Origin: Chitinophaga pinensis
GTDB lineage: Bacteria > Bacteroidota > Bacteroidia > B-17B0 > Aurantibacillaceae
Assembly (NCBI GenBank): GCA_945887955.1
Contig: CAMCZO010000005.1
Location: 1 to 64,000, forward strand
Direction of reading: 5' to 3'
Length of the DNA: 64,000 nt
A program made the position numbers and the translations under genes. Numbering within the stretch: position 1 is the first letter of the stretch; each line of letters begins with the position of its first letter. The notes below the pieces were generated by a model that was not told where the DNA came from, made no database searches, and saw only the letters and a program-made list of their open reading frames with translations. Below are positions 60,516 to 64,000 of the stretch, in pieces.

Positions 60516-62663
60516 TTACAAATTATCAATAAAGTAATTACAAATTTTTTCCATTAAATGCGAGCGGTCTTTACCAAGAACATTGTGTTCGTGTCCCGGA
60601 TAAACATAATAATCTAATTGTTTACCATTGTCTACCGATTTTTTTTGATACATCACACTGTGTTGCCAAACAACCACATCATCTTGTGCGCCATGAATCA
60701 TTAAAAGTTTACCTTGTAATTTATCTGTATAATTTAATAAATTATTTTTATCATAACCTTCTTTGTTTTCTTGAGGGGTATCCATATATCTTTCTCCGTA
60801 CATAATTTCATAGTAACTCCAATCAATTACTGGTCCACCAGCGACACCTACTTTAAAAACTCCTGGATAACGGGTCATTAGAGAAGTAGTCATAAAGCCA
60901 CCATAACTCCAACCATGAACCCCTAAGCGACTTGCATCTACGTAAGGTAAAGTTTTTAAATAATCAATACCCGCTAATTGATCTTCCATTTCTTTTGTGC
61001 CGAGTTGTCGATGAATAATTTGTTCAAATGCTTTGCCTCGATAGGAAGTTCCTCTGCCATCTAAAGTAAAAACAATAAATCCTTTTTGAGCCATGTACTG
61101 ATACCAAAGTTCTCCACCGGCCATCCAAGTGTTTGTAACCATTTGAGAATGGGGCCCATTATATAAATAAACAATAACAGGATATTTTTTTGTGCTATCA
61201 AAATCAACTGGCTTAAATAATCTACAATTTAAATTGAGACCTTCTTTATTTTTTATTTGAAATAATTTCCATGAGCCAGTTTTATAATCTTTAATTGGAT
61301 TATCGGCTTTAAAAATTGTGAAATTATTTTTTGTGGATGTATTTATTAAACGATACTCTCTAGGAATATTACAAGCACTGAAGTTATCTATAAAAAAGGT
61401 GCCATCACTATTTTTTACGGCAGTATGAAAGCCGTCATCTTTAGTTAGCCGAGAAATAGTTGCTGTGTTTAAATTAACCACATATAAATCTTGATTTACA
61501 GCCCCCTGTTCGTTGGCATGAAAATATAAGCTCTCTCCTTTTTCGTCAAATCCGTTTTCTGCTTTAACTTCCCAATTGCCTGAGGTTAATTGTTTAATCA
61601 ACTTTCCATCTATTGAGTACAAATAAAAATGATTAAAGCCGTCTTTACGGCTTTGCCAAATAAATTGTATCGGATTATTTTTTACAAACAACATCGGATT
61701 TGAAGGTTCGGTATATTTCTCATCTTTTTCTTCAAATAAAGTTTTAATAAAATTGCCCGTATTAGCATCATATTCATTTAATTTATAATGATTTTGTTCA
61801 CGATTAAGAACGGCGATATAAATCTTTTTTTCATCAGGGCTCCATGAAATATTTGTGAGGTACTGATCTTTTGGGCCTTCTGTTTTAATTTGAATGTTTG
61901 CTCCAGTTTTTAAATGATACACATGAAGAGTTACGTAATGACTTTTTCCTCCAGCCATAGGATATTTAATGTTATTATTTTTTGCTGGATAAACAGACCA
62001 GTCTATAATTGGATAATCTGTTACGTCGCTTTGATCCATTCTATAATAGGCAAGCGCATTTCCGTTTGGACTCCAATAGGTGCCTTTATGAATTCCAAAT
62101 TCGTCGCGATGCACGCTTTTTCCATTTACAATAGTGTAAGAACCGTCTTTAGTAATTTGTTTTACTTTCTCATTTGAATAAACAAACACATTATTATTAT
62201 TTACATAGGCATAAACTTCGCCTTGTTTATATTCATCTAAATTTTCTAAGGAGGCGTCGCTTATTTTTCTTAGTGAAGGAACAACTGATTTTGAAATAAA
62301 TGAATAAATCATCTCTCCTTTTTTACTTAAAAAGTAAAGTTCATTCTCGTTTTTAAATAAAATACCTTCAAGCACAGAAACGCTATCCATGTTTGCTTTA
62401 ATAAGAGCGGCATTTAGTTCATTTTTCGAAAGATGATTAATCTCTTTCCCATTTTTGGAATTTAAAACAAATAAGTGATTTTTATCAAGGTATGATATTT
62501 GGCTTGACCCCGGGATGAAACTTAAATTTTGTAGTCTTTTTGGTGCTAAACTAGTCCTTCCCTTAGAGACCGCATCTTGAATACTTAATAATTTTGTTTG
62601 CGAAATTCCATCAAAGGCGCTTAGGAATAAAATAAATAATAATGAGAAAAAAATGTTTTTCAT
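60516..62663 (-). CDS. S9 family peptidase (dipeptidyl peptidase IV-like)
   Basis: LGVHGWSYGGFMTTSLMTRYPGVFKVGVAGGPVIDWSYYEIMYGERYMDTPQEN; MIHGAQDDVVVWQHS; YPGHEHNV. Start placed at the internal ATG giving MKNIFFSLLFILFLSAFDG at 62663. Confidence 0.93.
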   Translation of the reverse strand: MKNIFFSLLFILFLSAFDGISQTKLLSIQDAVSKGRTSLAPKRLQNLSFIPGSSQISYLDKNHLFVLNSKNGKEINHLSKNELNAALIKANMDSVSVLEGILFKNENELYFLSKKGEMIYSFISKSVVPSLRKISDASLENLDEYKQGEVYAYVNNNNVFVYSNEKVKQITKDGSYTIVNGKSVHRDEFGIHKGTYWSPNGNALAYYRMDQSDVTDYPIIDWSVYPAKNNNIKYPMAGGKSHYVTLHVYHLKTGANIQIKTEGPKDQYLTNISWSPDEKKIYIAVLNREQNHYKLNEYDANTGNFIKTLFEEKDEKYTEPSNPMLFVKNNPIQFIWQSRKDGFNHFYLYSIDGKLIKQLTSGNWEVKAENGFDEKGESLYFHANEQGAVNQDLYVVNLNTATISRLTKDDGFHTAVKNSDGTFFIDNFSACNIPREYRLINTSTKNNFTIFKADNPIKDYKTGSWKLFQIKNKEGLNLNCRLFKPVDFDSTKKYPVIVYLYNGPHSQMVTNTWMAGGELWYQYMAQKGFIVFTLDGRGTSYRGKAFEQIIHRQLGTKEMEDQLAGIDYLKTLPYVDASRLGVHGWSYGGFMTTSLMTRYPGVFKVGVAGGPVIDWSYYEIMYGERYMDTPQENKEGYDKNNLLNYTDKLQGKLLMIHGAQDDVVVWQHSVMYQKKSVDNGKQLDYYVYPGHEHNVLGKDRSHLMEKICNYFIDNL

Positions 62664-62724
62664 AATATAATAGTAAGCCACTAATGTATTAAAAAACACG
62701 TATTAATTGGTATAAAAGATTGAA

Positions 62725-63717
62725 TTAATTTTCTTGAAATTCTGAGATATTGATTATTTCATCTAAAACTAAAAATAAATCTTCGGATTTGTTAAGGGTC
62801 ACTAATTTTATTCTTATGTCTTTAAAATTAGCAATGCCTTTAAAATAATTAGCGTAATGATTTCTCATTTCAACTACACCTAGCTTTTCCCCCTTCCATT
62901 CAATCGATTTTTGTAAATGATTTTTGCAAACCTCAACTCGATTTATAATACTTGGTTTAGGAAGCAATTGCCCGGTTTTAACAAAATGTTTAATTTCATT
63001 AAATATCCAAGGGTATCCAATGGCGGCTCTTCCAATCATAATTCCATCAACGCCATAAGTGTTTTTATAACTCAATGCTTTTTCGGGACTATTAATATCT
63101 CCATTTCCAAAAATAGGTATTTTAATACGAGAATTATTTTTCACATCGGCAATATATTTCCAATTTGCCTCGCCTTTATACATTTGAGCACGAGTTCTAC
63201 CATGAATAGTTAGCGCCTGAACTCCAACATCTTGAAGCCTTTCGGCCACTTCCATAATGTTAATACTTGATTCGTCCCAGCCCAATCGCGTTTTTACCGT
63301 TACGGGCAAATGAGTGCTTTTAATAACGGCTTTGGTTAATCGCACCATTAACTCAATATCTTTTAAAACACCAGCCCCTGCGCCCTTGCAAACTACTTTT
63401 TTTACCGGACAACCAAAATTTATATCTAATAAATCTGGATTAGTTGCATCTACTATTTTAGCAGATAAAGCCATCGCCTCCTCATCGCCACCAAAAATTT
63501 GAATTCCAATTGGGCGCTCATAATCAAAAATATCCAGTTTTTTTTTACTCTTGATCGCATCTCTAATTAAACCCTCGGAGCTAATAAATTCGGTATACAT
63601 TAAATCGGCCCCATATTGTTTGCAACCATATCTAAAAGGAGGGTCGCTTACATCTTCCATAGGAGCTAATAATAGGGGGAAGTCAGGAAGCTGAATATGT
63701 TTGCCGATTGAAATCAA
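62725..63717 (-). CDS. dusB: tRNA-dihydrouridine synthase
   Basis: LLAPMEDVSDPPFRYGCKQYGADLMYTEFIS; DINFGCPVKKVVCKGAGAGVL; VKTRLGWDE; LTIHGRTRAQMYKGEANW; GIMIGRAAIGYPWIF. Confidence 0.97.
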   Translation of the reverse strand: MISIGKHIQLPDFPLLLAPMEDVSDPPFRYGCKQYGADLMYTEFISSEGLIRDAIKSKKKLDIFDYERPIGIQIFGGDEEAMALSAKIVDATNPDLLDINFGCPVKKVVCKGAGAGVLKDIELMVRLTKAVIKSTHLPVTVKTRLGWDESSINIMEVAERLQDVGVQALTIHGRTRAQMYKGEANWKYIADVKNNSRIKIPIFGNGDINSPEKALSYKNTYGVDGIMIGRAAIGYPWIFNEIKHFVKTGQLLPKPSIINRVEVCKNHLQKSIEWKGEKLGVVEMRNHYANYFKGIANFKDIRIKLVTLNKSEDLFLVLDEIINISEFQEN

Positions 63718-63793
63718 GCCACAAAGGTAACAAAAGTAAATAGTTTATTGTGTAACTCCCTTGTAGCAATTAATTTTAATTTGAAAAAGCTAA

Positions 63794-64000
63794 CTAATAA
63801 ATTCGGAACGTTGTTAGGCTAGAACCACCAAGAATTCCTAAGCCATTAATTACATTACTATAAACAAGAACTGGCTCAGAAAAAAAACCACCCCCAGCTT
63901 CAGCTTGTTTTTTTAAGGTCATTTTATAATTATAATATTCTTGACTTAAATTGCTTATTTCCAGATAAACGCGTATACTTTTTAAATTTTCAGGGATGTT
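63794..64000 (-). CDS. C-terminal fragment of a DUF4249-like lipoprotein (truncated by window edge)
   Basis: Minus-strand translation NIPENLKSIRVYLEISNLSQEYYNYKMTLKKQAEAGGGFFSEPVLVYSNVINGLGILGGSSLTTFRIY*; YSNVxNGLGIxGG resembles DUF4249 C-termini; not in the supplied ORF track. Confidence 0.6.
   Translation of the reverse strand, partial: NIPENLKSIRVYLEISNLSQEYYNYKMTLKKQAEAGGGFFSEPVLVYSNVINGLGILGGSSLTTFRIY

Overview
AT-rich chromosomal window from a member of the Bacteroidota. Lineage evidence: five proteins with type IX secretion (T9SS) C-terminal sorting tails, TTG-N19/20-TAnnTTTG promoters, an MqnA futalosine-pathway gene, a DUF5606 gene and a DUF4249-like fragment. Most of the window is housekeeping: cinA, holB, pth, mfd, lysS, purM-like, the ATP synthase block atpB-E-F-H-A-G without atpD/C, ahcY, pepP, dusB. 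These are interspersed with secreted repeat proteins, a BtuFCD/FecBCD-type ABC operon behind mfd and an orphan histidine kinase, a lipid/glycolipid-like three-gene cassette, and a PPTase/GGGPS/ThiE/PnuC/NadR-like operon. I found no rRNA, tRNA, CRISPR, transposase or prophage. The most notable observations are: (1) four exact TTAAACAA/TTGTTTAA half-sites arranged with perfect dyad symmetry, with same-orientation copies 42 bp apart, directly upstream of an ECF sigma factor/photolyase pair; (2) an 898-aa tandem fusion of two D-Ala-D-Ala-ligase-like ATP-grasp modules whose motifs have diverged in complementary ways; (3) an 898-aa polytopic membrane protein ending in a thrombospondin-3-like repeat and an OmpA domain; (4) a probable inactivated gingipain-fold T9SS protein; (5) a PKD-repeat protein with an alternating B-A-B-A-B repeat architecture. 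All homology calls come from recognising motifs by eye; no searches were run.
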